IMG/VR virus record: IMGVR_UViG_3300047510_002187
Location: 157,073 to 221,072 of that record
Source of the DNA: a virus
Direction: 5' to 3' (one strand)
Length of the DNA: 64,000 nucleotides
Made by a program: the position numbers and the translations under genes. The notes beneath the pieces are model-generated. The model was given only the letters and a program-made list of their open reading frames with translations, was not told the DNA's origin and searched no databases. Below are positions 61,404 through 64,000 of the stretch, one piece after another (the first letter of the stretch is position 1; every line of letters starts with the position of its first letter).

Positions 61404-64000
61404 TCCTAATTTTTGGTATCTAAATGATACCACAGATACTGCAAATGAAGTATATGGTCCAACAGGCATAGCAACTGAACCTGCAGAATTTGAATACGAT
61501 ATTATAGATCCTTGTGGAATAGGAACATATACTGGCGACATTTATATTGATGCATGTGGCATATACACAGGATCGTTAACAACAAATGATATTTACCTCA
61601 GACGAGATTTCTATTTAAATAGATTTCTTTATGATCATTTTAATAGTAGAGGTGTTCCTGGACAGATTTTAATATCAGATGCTTCTGGGGTAAGGTGGGG
61701 CAATTTGGCATCCGTTGCTCCTCCAATACAAGCAATTGATGTATATAATGAAGGAGTATATGCAGGAACAGTTTCTAGATTAGATTTTTATGATGGCATT
61801 GATCAAAATAACTTGGTAGATGTTATTGTTGGAACTGCAGAAACATCTGTGGCTTCTATAATTGTTTCCGATAGGTGGTCGGAAACAACTGATAAAGATA
61901 TCTACCGAGTAAGTAAAGTTGGTATAAACACCGTTCCACAATATGATTTGGATGTTTTTGGTGATACTAAATTATCTGGATTATTAATTGTAGATAATGA
62001 TGCGGAGTTAAATTCAAATTTAGATGTTGACGGAATTGTAACATTCAATAATTTAACATCTTCAACATCTAAAGATACTGGAGCATTAGTAATTACTAAT
62101 GGTGGTGTTGGTATTGAAGAGAATTTAAATATTGGAAATAACCTAAGGGTAGATGGAGAAACTATTCTTTCCGGATTTACACTTGTTGATAATAATATGA
62201 TCATTACCGGTTTCACTACCGGTACTATTTCAACTGCAATCTATGCAGAAAGATCTGGAATCTCTAGTTATTCCGACAGATCTGGAATCTCTAGTTACTC
62301 TGATAGATCTGGAATCTCTACCTTCATAAAAACCGTAGAGACTACAGATAACATTAATTATTTTGTGCCATTCGTACAAAATTCAACTTCAACTGAATCT
62401 GAAACAATTAGAGTTGATTTTGGAATTAAGTATAATCCTAGTTTAAATTCTTTAACATTAGATGGTCCCTTAATAGTTGATGGAACATCCACTCTTTCTG
62501 GATTTACACTTGTTGATAATAATATGATCATTACCGGTTTCACTACCGGTACTATTTCAACTGCAATCTATGCAGAAAGATCTGGAATTTCCAGTTACTC
62601 TGATAGATCTGGAATCTCTAGTTACTCTGATAGATCTGGAATCTCTAGTTACTCTGATGTTTCAGGAATCTCCAGTTATTCCGATAGGTCTGGAATTTCT
62701 AGTTACTCTGATAGATCTGGAATTTCTAGTTACTCTGATAGGTCTGGAATCTCTACTTTTATAAAAACGGTAGAGACTACAAATAACATTAATTATTATA
62801 TACCTTTTGTACAAAATTTTACATCAACTGAATCTGAAACAATTAGAGTTGATTCTGGAATTAAGTATAATCCGGGATTAGATTCTTTCACTTTAGATGG
62901 ATCACTAACAGTTGGTGGATCATCTTTATTTCAGCAATCTGTAGAATTAAAATCCAGTTTAATTGATAGTAATGGTAGTGCTGCAATAGGAAAGACAGAT
63001 TATCGTCTTGCTTCTGTTGGAACCGGAGTATCTTGGAGACCACCTGGAGTTCAAACCCAAAATGCTATTTGGGTTACAATGGACGGAAATGATTCAAATA
63101 CTGGATTACTTGAAGGAGATGCAAAAAGAACTATAGGTGCTGCTGCAGCAATTGCACAGGATGGAGATACAATTTTTGTGCGTTCTGGTGTATATTATGA
63201 AAATAATCCTATTGGTCTGAGAACTGATGTAACTGTTTCGGGTCAAGATTTGAGATTAGTTACAATTGTTCCAAATAATCCAACTAAAGATGTATTTCAT
63301 GTAAGAAGAGGATGCTTAATTGAGAATTTAAATTTTGCAGGATCAAATGTCTCAGTAATGCATAATGGTTGTGGTGCTGTCGCATTTCCACCAATTTCTC
63401 CAAGTGATTCTGCAATGTCCGGTTATATTGCACCAGGGCCTGCATCTGAAGGACCATCAGGAAGATGGAGGTCTCCATATGTAAGAAACTGCACCAACTT
63501 TATGTCCGGTAGCATTGGAATGAAAATTAATGGAGATCATGCAATTGGTTTTGCTCCAGGCGCAGATCTCAAATCTATGGTATGTGATTCATTCACACAA
63601 TATAATGAGGCAGGTATTGGTGTTTCAATTACTAACAATGGATATGCACAATTAGTTTCTATCTTCACAATTAATTGTGATATTGGAATTTATTGTGATA
63701 CTGGTGGTTCTTGTGATCTTACAAACTCAAACTCATCTTTTGGTAATTTTGGTCTTGTTGCAGTAGGTCTTGGTAGAACAGAATTTACAGGAAAAGTTCT
63801 TTCCGACACATTACCAGAACTTGATAGAATAACTTTAACATCAGTGTTTGATTCTGATAATAATCCAAGAAAACCTTATGATGGACAGGCATTATGGTTT
63901 AAAATTAATTTAGACAATTATACAGGAGATGCAGTTGGAACTGGTGTAATTACTGCACCTTTACAAGAACTAAGTTCAATTACCGTCACAAATGGTGGTT
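61396..64000 (+). CDS. Tail-fibre-like protein with tandem repeats (3' partial)
   Basis: Open from ATG at 61396 past the right edge (>860 residues visible). Beta-rich N-terminus, two copies of a ~100-residue block (SGFTLVDNNMIITGFTTGTI) each followed by 9-residue repeats R-S-G-I-S-S-Y-S-D (three then seven copies), and then a right-handed beta-helix-like region starting near NAIWVTMDGNDSNTGLLEGD (pectate-lyase-like fold). Probably a long receptor-binding fibre. Confidence 0.7.
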   Translation, partial: MFDPNFWYLNDTTDTANEVYGPTGIATEPAEFEYDIIDPCGIGTYTGDIYIDACGIYTGSLTTNDIYLRRDFYLNRFLYDHFNSRGVPGQILISDASGVRWGNLASVAPPIQAIDVYNEGVYAGTVSRLDFYDGIDQNNLVDVIVGTAETSVASIIVSDRWSETTDKDIYRVSKVGINTVPQYDLDVFGDTKLSGLLIVDNDAELNSNLDVDGIVTFNNLTSSTSKDTGALVITNGGVGIEENLNIGNNLRVDGETILSGFTLVDNNMIITGFTTGTISTAIYAERSGISSYSDRSGISSYSDRSGISTFIKTVETTDNINYFVPFVQNSTSTESETIRVDFGIKYNPSLNSLTLDGPLIVDGTSTLSGFTLVDNNMIITGFTTGTISTAIYAERSGISSYSDRSGISSYSDRSGISSYSDVSGISSYSDRSGISSYSDRSGISSYSDRSGISTFIKTVETTNNINYYIPFVQNFTSTESETIRVDSGIKYNPGLDSFTLDGSLTVGGSSLFQQSVELKSSLIDSNGSAAIGKTDYRLASVGTGVSWRPPGVQTQNAIWVTMDGNDSNTGLLEGDAKRTIGAAAAIAQDGDTIFVRSGVYYENNPIGLRTDVTVSGQDLRLVTIVPNNPTKDVFHVRRGCLIENLNFAGSNVSVMHNGCGAVAFPPISPSDSAMSGYIAPGPASEGPSGRWRSPYVRNCTNFMSGSIGMKINGDHAIGFAPGADLKSMVCDSFTQYNEAGIGVSITNNGYAQLVSIFTINCDIGIYCDTGGSCDLTNSNSSFGNFGLVAVGLGRTEFTGKVLSDTLPELDRITLTSVFDSDNNPRKPYDGQALWFKINLDNYTGDAVGTGVITAPLQELSSITVTNGG
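62250..62760 (+). repeat. 27-bp tandem repeats and a flanking duplication
   Basis: Units like AGATCTGGAATCTCTAGTTA + CTCTGAT repeat about three times at 62253-62327 and seven times at 62577-62754. The preceding ~90 bases (from 62171 and again from 62499) are nearly identical, showing segmental duplication. Confidence 0.8.

Overview
The window is part of the genome of a T4-like marine cyanophage (myovirus). Baseplate genes (4, 5-like, 26, 27-like, 48, 51, 53, 54), the replication/late-transcription block 59-33-32, and cyanobacterial auxiliary genes (psbA, two hli genes, speD, phoH, thyX, an SLH-domain porin, peroxiredoxin) occur together. The psbA gene carries a group I intron of 212 nt near its 3' end, the length I recall for Synechococcus phage S-PM2, so a Synechococcus host is likely.

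Layout. (a) 1-5010: small virion-type proteins, a signal-peptide lysozyme and an RlpA-like protein, with intrinsic terminators and T4-type late promoters (TATAAATA). (b) 5094-12637: a very large tRNA array of 31 recognisable tRNAs that together cover all 20 amino acids, plus four abnormal tRNA-like genes. Between them lie a PD-(D/E)XK endonuclease, a DEDD exonuclease, an HNH endonuclease and a Ro60/TROVE-like (DUF2828-type) von Willebrand A protein. (c) 12681-13653: small accessory genes. (d) 13861-20806: a glycan operon with a GDP-mannose 3,5-epimerase-like enzyme, two methyltransferases and six glycosyltransferase-like proteins. (e) 20870-29234: porin, hli genes, peroxiredoxin, L,D-transpeptidase, lysozyme, thermonuclease, and psbA with its intron followed by two GIY-YIG homing endonucleases. 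(f) 29279-38834: many small conserved genes, a minus-strand virion-like cluster (tyrosine-rich peptides, papain-like protease, collagen-like fibre), glutaredoxin and speD. (g) 38831-43748: thyX, phoH, an exonuclease, and genes 33, 59 and 32. (h) 43745-64000: baseplate and tail-fibre genes.

The strongest candidate for an undescribed system lies in the tRNA array. Six short RNAs (E1-E6) share an 8-bp closing helix with compensatory base changes, a conserved UCAGCAAU strand and an A-rich opposing strand. Two lie in the leader of the Ro-like gene, one ending directly before its ribosome binding site. Another starts at the predicted transcription start of the operon that follows. The same core, in circularly permuted order (A-rich strand, helix capped by a GNRA loop, CAGCAAUU), replaces the normal anticodon arm in at least two of the four oversized tRNA-like genes of that operon. 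Bacterial Ro proteins are known to bind Y RNAs that include tRNA-like modules, so a phage Ro-like protein with its own tRNA-mimic RNAs is a reasonable hypothesis.

A second notable signal is a T TTT TTC slippery heptamer at the end of gene 26. From it the -1 frame runs open through the gene-51-like ORF, which predicts a gp26-gp51 frameshift fusion. No CRISPR array, integrase or insertion sequence was seen.
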